A stretch of DNA of 31,783 nt from Pseudomonadota bacterium (GCA_023388335.1 JAEWGL010000018.1:1-31783); one strand, 5' to 3'; shown: positions 17,362 to 24,486, numbered from the stretch's first letter. Numbers and translations: made by a program. Notes: generated from the sequence alone by a model not told the origin.

Positions 17362-17519
17362 CGTTCCCCTGCCGCAATGCGACACGCCACTGTCGCAATC
17401 AGTCTGCGTCCCGCGCCGCGACAAGACCACAATTCACTTCATTCCAGCAACACATGCTGCCCAGGACGGGCGGCGCTTCAACCAACGCTGCATAACTACA
17501 AATCAAGCGAGGTAAGAGC

Positions 17520-18719
17520 ATGTCTGGCAATCGTGGAGTGGTGTATCTGGGCGCCGGGAAGGTCGAGGTGCAGAAGATCGACTACCCGAAAATGCAGGAC
17601 CCCCGCGGCAAGAAGATCGAACACGGGGTGATCCTCAAGGTGGTCTCCACCAACATCTGCGGCTCCGACCAGCACATGGTCCGTGGCCGCACCACCGCCC
17701 AGGTCGGCCTGGTGCTCGGCCACGAGATCACCGGCGAGGTGATCGAGAAGGGCAAGGACGTCGAAAACCTGCAGATCGGCGACCTGGTCTCGGTCCCCTT
17801 CAACGTCGCCTGCGGCCGCTGCCGCTCCTGCAAGGAACAACACACCGGCGTCTGCCTGACTGTCAACCCGGCCCGCGCCGGCGGTGCCTACGGCTATGTC
17901 GACATGGGCGACTGGACCGGCGGGCAGGCCGAATACGTGCTGGTCCCCTACGCCGACTTCAACCTGCTGAAACTGCCGAACCGCGACAAGGCCATGGAGA
18001 AGATCCGTGACCTGACCTGCCTCTCCGACATCCTGCCGACCGGCTACCACGGCGCCGTCACCGCCGGCGTTGGCCCCGGCAGCACCGTCTACGTGGCCGG
18101 CGCCGGCCCGGTAGGCCTCGCTGCCGCTGCCTCGGCGCGCCTGCTCGGTGCCGCGGTGGTCATCGTTGGCGACGTCAACCCGGTGCGCCTGGCCCACGCC
18201 AAGTCCCAGGGCTTCGAGATCGCCGACCTGTCCCAGGACACCCCGCTGCATGAACAGATCGCCAACCTGCTCGGCGAGCCGGAAGTGGACTGTGCCGTCG
18301 ATGCCGTCGGCTTCGAAGCCCGTGGCCACGGCCATGCCGGTGCCCAGCACGAAGCGCCGGCCACCGTGCTCAACTCATTGATGGGTGTGGTACGCGTAGC
18401 AGGCAAGATCGGTATTCCGGGGCTGTATGTCACCGAAGACCCCGGCGCGGCCGACGCCGCCGCCAAGATGGGCAGCCTGAGCATCCGCTTCGGCCTCGGC
18501 TGGGCCAAGTCGCACAGCTTCCACACCGGCCAGACCCCGGTGATGAAGTACAACCGCGCGCTGATGCAGGCGATCATGTGGGATCGGATCAATATTGCCG
18601 AGGTTGTCGGGGTGCAGGTGATCAGCCTGGATCAGGCGCCCGAGGGGTATGGGGAGTTCGATGCGGGGGTGCCAAAGAAGTTTGTGATTGATCCGCATAA
18701 GACGTTTAGTGCCGCGTAA
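17520..18719 (+). CDS. fdhA: Glutathione-independent formaldehyde dehydrogenase
   Basis: The 399-residue zinc- and NAD-dependent alcohol-dehydrogenase-family enzyme oxidises formaldehyde to formate without glutathione. Catalytic zinc ligands C47 and H68 are visible (NICGSDQH, LGHE). The structural zinc lobe has C98, C101, C104 and C112. The nucleotide-binding turn is VAGAGPVGLAAAA. These positions are one higher than the published P. putida numbering, which omits Met. Formaldehyde is released by GbcAB, which explains the location. AGGTAAGAGC precedes the ATG. The last 25 codons are noticeably AT-richer than the rest of the gene. Confidence 0.97.
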   Translation: MSGNRGVVYLGAGKVEVQKIDYPKMQDPRGKKIEHGVILKVVSTNICGSDQHMVRGRTTAQVGLVLGHEITGEVIEKGKDVENLQIGDLVSVPFNVACGRCRSCKEQHTGVCLTVNPARAGGAYGYVDMGDWTGGQAEYVLVPYADFNLLKLPNRDKAMEKIRDLTCLSDILPTGYHGAVTAGVGPGSTVYVAGAGPVGLAAAASARLLGAAVVIVGDVNPVRLAHAKSQGFEIADLSQDTPLHEQIANLLGEPEVDCAVDAVGFEARGHGHAGAQHEAPATVLNSLMGVVRVAGKIGIPGLYVTEDPGAADAAAKMGSLSIRFGLGWAKSHSFHTGQTPVMKYNRALMQAIMWDRINIAEVVGVQVISLDQAPEGYGEFDAGVPKKFVIDPHKTFSAA

Positions 18720-18731
18720 ACCACTGAAGCG

Positions 18732-18753
18732 ACGCCCCCATTGACGGGGGCGT
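18732..18753 (+). terminator. Hairpin terminator after fdhA
   Basis: ACGCCCCC at 18732-18739 pairs with GGGGGCGT at 18746-18753, an eight-base GC-rich stem 12 bp after the fdhA stop. The downstream T-run is weak (TTACGG), so it may need Rho or may act as an mRNA stabiliser. Confidence 0.6.
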
Positions 18754-18830
18754 TACGGAACTGCATAAGCATGGTGGCGTCTTTACCCTGGCCGTTGGAT
18801 CCAGACAAAGTCTGCAGCGAAGGTGTAGGG

Positions 18831-19070
18831 TCATGTCCGTATGCTGTGTATCAGCGGGGGCTCGGATTCTTGATCCCCGTCCACGCGTAGGACGGAACCT
18901 TTTTCATCTGTCGCGAATATACTGGCCACATTTGGGCCGCCTTCGTTATGCAGCTCGGCCAGCGGCTGGTTTGAACTGCGCAAAACTGTGTGGCTAAGTG
19001 CGCCTTGTTTTACAGTGGTTAGCCTGTCCCCCTGGTAGAAGAATAGAACTTTCTCTGAGGTGTCTTGCAT
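18831..19070 (-). pseudogene. N-terminal fragment of an orphan RHS-core gene
   Basis: This frame encodes about 79 residues starting MQDTSEKVLFFYQGDRLTTV. It matches the N-terminal segment of the island's RHS proteins: FYQ, then V-x-QG, S-x-TV, PLAE and ATDEKGSVLR. It stops before the core domain (no YAYG, RFxSPD or DPxG), so it is a fragment about a quarter of full length. An upstream in-frame ATG adds 16 residues. It lies downstream of the 323-residue RHS gene on the same strand. It is either a decayed former RHS gene or a leftover of recombination. Confidence 0.65.
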
Positions 19071-19148
19071 TGGTAGGTTGCCCTGTAATAAGTAGGCGTC
19101 AGCCTCTAGCTGGATCATCGCTAAGCGCAGTGCCAGTGAACGGATGTA

Positions 19149-20120
19149 CTAGTGGTTTATTAGGTTGCGAATAAAGTCTCGCTGTTGTGTCAAGGAATTT
19201 AACGTCCGAAGGTGGGTTTGAGGGATGGGGATATTTTGGCTTTGTAGGCTGCTTGCAACCCCGGTTAGTCTTTTTAGTTGGCCTTTAATTTCCTTGAGTT
19301 CAGCTCGGTAGCTGGCTAGTTGTTCCGGTGGAAGAGAGGTGCGAGTCCCAGTTGGGGGAGGCGGGAATGCAAAGTAGGAGGGGGGTGAGGCTGGCCTTGA
19401 CGCTTTTTCACCGACATTCGTGTTCACCCACCCAGTATGGCCTTTGGGTATTCTCTTTGAGTAGGCCGGGAGGGGGGCTGAGGAAATTTTGAATGCTGGC
19501 GGCGATTGAACTTCAGATAGTCCGGAACCGAAGCGGTGATAGGGAGGAGGAGCGTCCTTTTTTTGAGATGCGTTGACGAACGGTGGCCTGTCCAACGTCA
19601 AGTTAGGTGATGGGTGACTGAAGCCAGTTCTTGTTTTTCTAAAAAGATATGCCGAAACGGTGATGTGCCCTGACGGATCAACATTGTTTACGGGATCCCC
19701 AAGGCAATAACTAAACGCATTGATGCCCCCAGGGCCGAATGGACTATGGCTATCGGGTGAGTTGAAGCGCATTAGCACAGGATTGTACGCACGGTAGCCA
19801 TTGCCTAACAGGTAGAATCCGAAGGGCGTCCGGCTTTCACCATTGAAACTCTGTACTGAGAATACCTCGTTTTCTTGGGGGTCGTACCCATAGGCCATAT
19901 AGGCTCGTTTCTTCAACCCGCTTCCGGAGTTGATGCCTAACACAGAAGCTTTGATATCACTCGCAAGCAGCGGACTACTGTGCGAGCTGGCGTCAACATC
20001 CTGTTCAGCTAGCGGTGCATGTTCATAGCGGAAAACGGTGCGGCTTCGCTCTCCTTGCTTCACGCTGCTGAGCTTGTTCTCCTGATAGAAATACAGGGTG
20101 CTTTCCAAGTTTTTTTTCAT
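19149..20120 (-). CDS. Orphan RHS-core protein with a Pro-rich and coiled tail
   Basis: This 323-residue protein has three parts. Residues 1-60 are the shared N-segment (TLYFYQENKLSSVKQGERSR, then PLAEQ and LLASD). Residues 73-152 are the RHS core (YMAYGYD, FNGE, LLGNGYRAYNPVLMRFNSPD, GGINAFSYC, GDPVNNVDPSGH). From 153 on is a unique tail, Pro-rich to about 260 and then helical (LASYRAELKEIKGQLKRL). The ATG at 20120 has GGGGAT upstream. GC is lower than in flanking core genes. It is divergent from leader copy A. It resembles the end of TccC/RHS toxins without the repeats, but toxic activity is not shown by the sequence. No signal peptide is seen. Confidence 0.8.
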   Translation of the reverse strand: MKKNLESTLYFYQENKLSSVKQGERSRTVFRYEHAPLAEQDVDASSHSSPLLASDIKASVLGINSGSGLKKRAYMAYGYDPQENEVFSVQSFNGESRTPFGFYLLGNGYRAYNPVLMRFNSPDSHSPFGPGGINAFSYCLGDPVNNVDPSGHITVSAYLFRKTRTGFSHPSPNLTLDRPPFVNASQKKDAPPPYHRFGSGLSEVQSPPAFKISSAPLPAYSKRIPKGHTGWVNTNVGEKASRPASPPSYFAFPPPPTGTRTSLPPEQLASYRAELKEIKGQLKRLTGVASSLQSQNIPIPQTHLRTLNSLTQQRDFIRNLINH

Positions 20121-20326
20121 CGCTGTTGATCCCCAGTCCTGGTATGTGATCTACGGTGCGGCGGCGCAGGGCGTCGTGGTCTCAGTGTCTGGGTAGCAGG
20201 AGGGCTATGCAACTGACAGAAATATCAGGTGACGTTCAGGGTAGTGGACGATATCGGGTCAGAACGGCCGTAATTCGGGTTTTGGCAGCGCTTCGAAACA
20301 TTTGATTTCTGTGTAAATCGAGTCCT
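20121..20326. promoter_or_regulatory. Shared divergent promoter region of RHS and leader copy A
   Basis: This interval between an RHS start and leader A is partly duplicated upstream of leader B. Examples are GCAACTGACAGAAATATCAGG here against GCAACTGGCATAAATGTCAGG there, and CTCGAAACATTTG-type blocks in both. It should hold a promoter for each direction. I cannot name the -10 and -35 elements with confidence. Confidence 0.45.
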
Positions 20327-20589
20327 GGGGATATCCTACGATATCTTTCGACTCCCTTCTGATTGCTCTGGGAAGCCTGTCCTACTAGGTTCCCTAGGTC
20401 GCTGTTGGTTCAGCGATCGGGTGTGGAAACCCGGGTTAAGCATTTCAGGTTGTGTCGTTATGGCGGCTGTACGCGGGAGGCTTCGTGCCTGCCGGGTTTT
20501 CCTGAATGCACTCGGTTTTCCACCCTGTGTACAGCTGCCACCCTTTGTGTGAAACGAATGTTGCAGCTCAACTGCGTTCAGGAGATTCC
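20327..20589 (+). promoter_or_regulatory. Structured 5' leader, copy A (candidate RNA switch)
   Basis: This leader precedes the truncated DUF6124-like gene. Hairpin GGTCGCTG/CAGCGATC lies at 20398-20418, then hairpin CGGGT/ACCCG. A 16-bp stem joins 20462-20477 and 20524-20539 with three G-U pairs. Segment 1 (20440-20449) and segment 3 (20573-20582, containing the Shine-Dalgarno AGGAG start) can each pair with segment 2 (20501-20510, CCTGAATGCA). Segment 2 lies inside the loop of the 16-bp stem, so either pairing makes a pseudoknot. The same scheme holds in copy B with changed bases. I do not recognise it as a known Rfam family. Confidence 0.7.
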
Positions 20590-20769
20590 ATGAAAAAAAT
20601 CGTCCCAGAACCAACCGAAGACCTGCATACAAATTCGAGCTACCCCGGCCAATCCCTCTCCACAGCCATCCTCCAAGGCCTCGTCCCTATTGAAAAGGTG
20701 CTGATGAATCTCTGTCATTATCTGATATTTTCCATGGAGTGCCCTCGTGACGATGTAACGAGACAATAA
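20590..20769 (+). pseudogene. Truncated DUF6124-like gene, copy A
   Basis: Fifty-nine codons start MKKIVPEPTEDLHTNSSYPG and match the intact copy B for the first 45 residues or so, through LVPIEKVLMNLCHYLIFS. The reading then diverges to MECPRDDVTRQ and stops, so about 50 C-terminal residues found in copy B are missing. The DNA break falls right after TTTTCC. GGAG at 20581 is a good ribosome binding site. The gene ends 25 bp from the convergent RHS gene, so recombination at the RHS 3' end may have removed the tail. Whether the short product is stable is unknown. Confidence 0.7.
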
Positions 20770-20794
20770 CCTTAGGCATTTAGCTTGAGCGTCG

Positions 20795-21733
20795 CTACCC
20801 GGGTCGGCGCAGAGCGTTCACTTGCTTGCGGAAGTGGTTATGTGCATCCTGCAATTGCCTGTCGAGAGTTTCGTAGGCCTTGCGCCGGATTCTTTCTATG
20901 CCTCCAGAAAGCTGGATGGCCTCATTCGTCAGGTATTCATATGCTAAAGCGCTTTGGCGGCTGGTCTTATCTAATTTATTATATTCACTGGTTGCCCGAG
21001 AATAATAATCTCTTCTGTCGTTGAATAGGGATCTGCTGTTTCTGGGGTTGTTAGCATTCAGTTCCAGTGCTGGATTTTCAGCCGGTTTATGCTGCGTTAG
21101 GGAGCCGTTCGGTGAAACTTCTGAAGTGCTGCGGAGTGGTATAACCGCATTTTTTTTCAGGGCAAACCTGACAGTGCGGCGCGCGCCGGCAGGTGCAGAC
21201 GGTTTTGCCGCGGGGGAGTTGACCGAGGATTTTTTGACGGGTCTGAGTTTTACGGCGCGTAACTGCGTTACAGTGATATGGCCGGTGGGATCTGTGGCAT
21301 TGACAGGATCCCCAGAGCAATATGCATAGGCATTTATTCCGCCTTCATCAAATGGGCTGAAACTATCCGGCGAGTGAAAACGCATGAGTGCTGGACTGAA
21401 AGCGCGATAACCTTGGCCTAGTAGATAGGAGCCGGTATACCGATCACGTCGTTCACCGTTGAAGCCTACATAGGGAGGTTCGCCGCCCTGCATAACGTCG
21501 TGCCCATAAGCGGTATAGACATAAGAGTTTGTGGTCTGACCTGCTTGCTTGCGCAGTAGCGAGCCGTGCTTATCTGTTGTCAGCAGCCGGGTCTCATCGA
21601 CCGTAGCAGTGCCCAACCGCTCGGCCAGCGAGTGACTTGGACCATTGATCAGAGTTCGGCTATGTGTACCTTGTAGCACGAGTTTAAACTGCTCGCGTTG
21701 GTAAAAATACAGAGTCGTTCGTTGTGTATTCAC
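20795..21733 (-). CDS. Orphan RHS-core protein with a basic helical tail
   Basis: This 312-residue protein has the island's usual layout: N-segment 1-60 (TTLYFYQREQFKLVLQGTHS, LAERL, LLTTDKHGSLL), RHS core 71-152 (YTAYGHD, FNGERRDRYTGSYLLGQGYR, RFHSPDSFSPFDEGGINAYA, GDPVNATDPTGH), then a unique tail. The tail is basic, with a Pro/Ala-rich linker followed by helices (RDYYSRATSEYNKLDKTSRQ, QDAHNHFRKQVNALRR). It starts with GTG at 21733, preceded by AGGGGC. It lies 48 bp after the frameshifted RHS gene on the same strand, so the two may be co-transcribed. The tail's function is unknown. Confidence 0.8.
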   Translation of the reverse strand: MNTQRTTLYFYQREQFKLVLQGTHSRTLINGPSHSLAERLGTATVDETRLLTTDKHGSLLRKQAGQTTNSYVYTAYGHDVMQGGEPPYVGFNGERRDRYTGSYLLGQGYRAFSPALMRFHSPDSFSPFDEGGINAYAYCSGDPVNATDPTGHITVTQLRAVKLRPVKKSSVNSPAAKPSAPAGARRTVRFALKKNAVIPLRSTSEVSPNGSLTQHKPAENPALELNANNPRNSRSLFNDRRDYYSRATSEYNKLDKTSRQSALAYEYLTNEAIQLSGGIERIRRKAYETLDRQLQDAHNHFRKQVNALRRPG

Positions 21734-21781
21734 TCTTTAGCCCCTTCATGCACTTGCGGTTTTTCCGGTCAGGCTTGTTCA

Positions 21782-22577
21782 TCATGTCTGGCGAAGCTTG
21801 GCTATCAGTTCCTTTTGCTCTTTTACTGCGGCGGTGAACAGCGCTCTGGTCTGTGGCCCTAGCTGTTCCAGAGGAATGTGTTTCAAGAGGGGGTTGATTC
21901 CCTGCAGGGTGAAATGGTTTGTCAGCATTCGCTCGGTATCGGGTACTTGCTCCGGCGTGACATAGCGGGTGATGTTGCGCACAGAAACGGCAACTTTGCC
22001 TTCAGGTGGCTGCGAGCCCGGTACCGCGATGTTATCCCGCAAAGCGGTGCTGGCTTGCGGTTCTCGAGTAACCCCCGTATGCCTGGGCGGTTTGGGAGGT
22101 TGCCCAGGTTGTGCGAAAAATAGCGGCTCGCTGGCTTAATCCAGCATCATGGAGCGGGCGAACTTGAACCTGGCGTACTGTATTTTTTTTGAAGACAAAG
22201 AAACGGCCATCGGCATAAGTAAGTCCGTGACCGCTTGGGTCGATAAAATTCACCGGGTCGCCGGAGCAATAACAGTAACTGTTGATGCCGCCATCACCGA
22301 AGGGACTCCAGCTATCAGGTGAAGTGAATCGTCCGAGCACGGTGCTGTAGGCCCTGTAGCCGTTGCCCAGCAAGTAGAGGGCGGGCATGCGGTTGCGCCG
22401 TTCGCCATTGAAGCCCAGCAGCGTTTGCGCGTCGGTTGCTGCGTCATGACCGTAGGCTGTGTAAGCCGATGATTCGAGCGAAGTTCTTCCTTGTGAAGAT
22501 AGCACCGAACCGTTCTTGTCAGAGGCAAGAAGTCGGGTGCTGGTTAATGAAGATTTTCTCGTCGAGGTATGTTTCAT
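21782..22577 (-). pseudogene. Frameshifted orphan RHS-core gene
   Basis: The first frame (22577 to 22032) encodes an RHS core: AYTAYGHD, LLGFNGERRNRMPALYLLGN, RFTSPDSWSPFGDGGINSYC, GDPVNFIDPSGH. After about residue 150 it turns into low-quality sequence. The second frame, open from 22135, reads ASEPLFFAQPGQPPKPPRHT onward to LTNHFTLQGINPLLKHIPLE and ends KELIAKLRQT. That is a credible Pro-rich and helical RHS tail. Removing one A at TTAAGCC near 22135-22139 would join the two. A run of eight A at about 22184-22191 is a possible slippage site, but that frame has a stop. The N-segment is also about 30 residues shorter than in the two homologues. Confidence 0.65.
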
Positions 22578-22749
22578 ATCTCTCGGTCTTGGGAAATGGA
22601 TACATGTGGAGGTCCACTGTTGCGATATTCGGGAAGGTCTGCAACTGGCATAAATGTCAGGTAACGGTCAGCAGAGCGCCCTTCGGCACGTTTGCCAGGC
22701 TGGGTAGCAGTGCCTCGAAACATTTGGTTTCTGGGCAATCCATGTCCTA
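22578..22749. promoter_or_regulatory. Shared divergent promoter region of the frameshifted RHS gene and leader B
   Basis: This interval corresponds to 20121-20326 and keeps several blocks of sequence with it, including the CTCGAAACATTTGGTTTCTG block just before the leader. It should contain a promoter in each direction. No operator is recognisable. Confidence 0.45.
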
Positions 22750-23012
22750 GGAGATATCCTGCGACGTCTGTCGACTCCCTTCTGATTGCCCTGGGTAACG
22801 AGTCCTACTAGGCTCTCTGGGTCGCTGTCGGTTCAGCGATCGGGTGTGGAAACCCGGCTTTCTATCAAGGTATCTGTCGTTATGGCAGCTGTGCGCGGGA
22901 GGCCTTTTGGCCTGCCGGGGTTCCTTGATGACCTGGTTTTCCACCCCGCGTACAGTTGCCACCCTTCGTGTGGAAACGGCGGTGGCAGCTTCATGCTCAT
23001 CAAGGACTCGTC
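22750..23012 (+). promoter_or_regulatory. Structured 5' leader, copy B (candidate RNA switch)
   Basis: This is the second copy of the leader, before the intact DUF6124-like gene. The 16-bp stem joins 22884-22899 and 22945-22960, with a 5-bp inner hairpin AGGCC/GGCCT. Segment 2 (22923-22931, CCTTGATGA) is perfectly complementary to segment 3 (22997-23005, TCATCAAGG), which contains the Shine-Dalgarno AAGGA. It also pairs over seven bases with segment 1 (ATCAAGG, 22864-22870). GTGGAAA at 22846-22852 is complementary to TTTCCAC at 22938-22944. Several paired positions differ from copy A yet keep pairing. Confidence 0.72.
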
Positions 23013-23312
23013 ATGAAGAAAATCGTCCCAGACCCACCCGAAGACCTACATACCAAATTCGAGCTACCCCCCGGCCAATCCCTCTCCACCGCCATCTTCC
23101 AGGGCCTCGTCCCTATTGAAGAGGTGCTGATGAATCTCTGTCATTACCTGGTCTTTTCCTACAACGATTGTTTTCATGCCTATCACGCTGCCACTGAGGG
23201 AGACGTAAAGGGATTACTGATGATGAGCATGCAGAACATGGAGATAGCCCTGGGGCAGGCGGATGCCGTGGTGGGGGCGCTCAGGCAATCGCCGGAATCG
23301 GCGTTTCATTGA
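23013..23312 (+). CDS. Small DUF6124-like protein, intact copy B
   Basis: This 99-residue protein starts MKKIVPDPPEDLHTKFELPP, then GQSLSTAIFQGLVPIEEVLM, and ends with an amphipathic helical stretch (LLMMSMQNMEIALGQADAVV). I believe it belongs to the DUF6124 family (earlier DUF3077-like), common in P. putida-group genomes and of unknown function. It is soluble with no signal peptide. AAGGA precedes the ATG at seven bases and lies inside the leader's switch segment. It is divergent from the frameshifted RHS gene. Roles as an antitoxin, regulator or chaperone for the RHS proteins are possible but unsupported. Confidence 0.8.
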   Translation: MKKIVPDPPEDLHTKFELPPGQSLSTAIFQGLVPIEEVLMNLCHYLVFSYNDCFHAYHAATEGDVKGLLMMSMQNMEIALGQADAVVGALRQSPESAFH

Positions 23313-23333
23313 GCTGATGTGACATCGGGCAGG

Positions 23334-23362
23334 GGTCGCCGCCGCTCCCACGGTGGCGGCCA
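23334..23362. repeat. REP-like hairpin
   Basis: GTCGCCGCC and GGTGGCGGC flank GCTCCCAC, giving a GC-rich hairpin with the GCTCCCAC core common in Pseudomonas REPs. It lies just after the DUF6124-like gene and may also help end its transcript. The match to the REP consensus is partial. Confidence 0.4.
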
Positions 23363-23483
23363 ACAACAATCTGTTTCACATCCATTAGATGCTGTGTTCT
23401 CTGAGCGGTTGGGAACATCCCCCGTGTGGCGCAGTCAAACACCTCGTTTTCCCTGGCCATATCGGCCGACGAGGTCTCTTGCG

Positions 23484-24062
23484 ATGAAAGCATTCACCCT
23501 GGCAACCCTGATGTCCCTGGCCGCGAGCCCGGTTTTCGCCTTCAACCTGAACGATGCGGCCAATGCCGTCTCGGCCATGCAGGGCCAGAACAACCAAGGC
23601 GCGGCCGTGCAGGCGCCGCCGGCTTCGGCCAACCTGCTCAACACCCTCGGCAGCGAGCTCAAGGTCACTCCAGAACAGGCCGTGGGCGGCGCGGGGGCGA
23701 TGTTGGGCCTGGCGCGCAACAACCTGAGCGATGCCGATTATTCGCAGCTGACCAAAGCCGTGCCGGGCCTGGACATGATTTCAGGCGCAAACGCGCTGGG
23801 CGGGCTCAATGGGCTGGGCGAGCTGCTGGGCAAGAACAGCGAAAGCACCTCGGCGCTGAGCAACGCGCTGGGCAATGTCGAGGATCGTAATGACCTGAAC
23901 AACGCCTTCAGCGCGCTGGGCATGGATACGGGGATGATCGGGCAGTTTGCCCCGTTGATTCTTCAATACCTGGGCCAGCAGGGGATTGGAGGCTCGCTGC
24001 TGCAGAGTCTGGGTAGCTTGTGGGGGACGCCCGCCACGGCAGTCACCCCGCCGTCGGTGTAG
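23484..24062 (+). CDS. Secreted DUF2780 family protein
   Basis: This 192-residue protein has a clear signal peptide (MKAFTLATLMSLAASPVFAF). The mature part is rich in Gly, Ala, Leu and Asn with a helical repeat-like pattern (AVGGAGAMLGLARNNLSDAD, LGGLNGLGELLGKNSESTSA, LSNALGNVEDRNDLNNAFSA). This fits DUF2780, a family of unknown function (VcgC/VcgE-like). It probably acts in the periplasm or outside. The ATG at 23484 has GAGG 11 bases upstream; the longer frame upstream is not supported. GC is back to core levels, so the accessory island ends before it. Confidence 0.85.
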   Translation: MKAFTLATLMSLAASPVFAFNLNDAANAVSAMQGQNNQGAAVQAPPASANLLNTLGSELKVTPEQAVGGAGAMLGLARNNLSDADYSQLTKAVPGLDMISGANALGGLNGLGELLGKNSESTSALSNALGNVEDRNDLNNAFSALGMDTGMIGQFAPLILQYLGQQGIGGSLLQSLGSLWGTPATAVTPPSV

Positions 24063-24141
24063 GGCATTTCTTCGCGGACCGGGTGGCCAGCTTGTCCCAC
24101 TCCTTCAATGTTGCTGGATGGAGCTCAAGCTTATAGGTCAT
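24043..24141 (-). pseudogene. Remnant of a RelE/StbE-type toxin gene
   Basis: The ATG at 24141 overlaps the end of the antitoxin gene, the usual coupling in relBE- and stbDE-type operons. The reading is MTYKLELHPATLKEWDKLAT and then becomes unrelated, stopping after 32 codons. The first 18 residues look like the start of RelE/StbE toxins (MTYKLEF...LKEWDKL). Toxins of this family are about 85-95 residues, so most of the gene is gone. The break falls near GGACCGGGTGGCC, a GC-rich REP-like stretch. Its last 20 bases overlap the end of the convergent DUF2780 gene. Confidence 0.7.
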
Positions 24142-24376
24142 CCAGATTGACCGGCACAGAACCCTCGCCCAGTCGCGCCTTTGCGATCTTGACGAGATCG
24201 AGATCGTCCAGCCGCTCCATCATCGCTTCATAAAGCTCGGCAGGCACCCTGTAGCCCATCACTCGGTTGTGGTTAAGCACTGCAACCGGCATGCCGCCTG
24301 CCCCCGCAAGCACGCGAGATGGATTTTTCTTGAGCTCGGACACGCTGACCGTCACGTCGGCAAAAATGTCCTGCAT
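24131..24376 (-). CDS. Phd/YefM (StbD-like) antitoxin, orphan
   Basis: The 81-residue protein begins MQDIFADVTVSVSELKKNPS and continues RVLAGAGGMPVAVLNHNRVM, the DNA-binding N-terminal fold of Phd/YefM antitoxins. Its C-terminus (DLVKIAKARLGEGSVPVNLD) is the flexible toxin-binding part. The family represses its own promoter and neutralises a RelE/ParE-fold toxin encoded directly downstream. Here that toxin is only a stub. The antitoxin itself looks complete, so it may act as a free repressor, neutralise a related toxin encoded elsewhere, or be in early decay. Confidence 0.9.
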   Translation of the reverse strand: MQDIFADVTVSVSELKKNPSRVLAGAGGMPVAVLNHNRVMGYRVPAELYEAMMERLDDLDLVKIAKARLGEGSVPVNLDDL

Positions 24377-24486
24377 GATAAAAAGCCCCCAAATAAGCTC
24401 GATATGTTGGCCTTATTCAGGGCCTATGCAAACGACCGCTGCGCTAGATGGCAGGTTTGCTTGCCAGCAAAAAAAGGACGTTGGGA

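Noticed and set aside
20363..20593. A 76-codon plus-strand frame inside leader A, with a similar one at 22786-23016 in leader B
   Set aside because: The two frames share only their opening residues, which follow from the nucleotide similarity, and then diverge. RNA pairing rather than codon-level change explains the differences.
23319..23483. An N-terminal extension of the DUF2780 protein
   Set aside because: The extension is Arg/Ser/Gly-rich and precedes a clean signal peptide that starts at ATG 23484.
24420..24480. An intrinsic terminator for the acyltransferase gene at TTTGCT-TGCC-AGCAAA
   Set aside because: On the gene's strand the T-run comes before the hairpin rather than after it.
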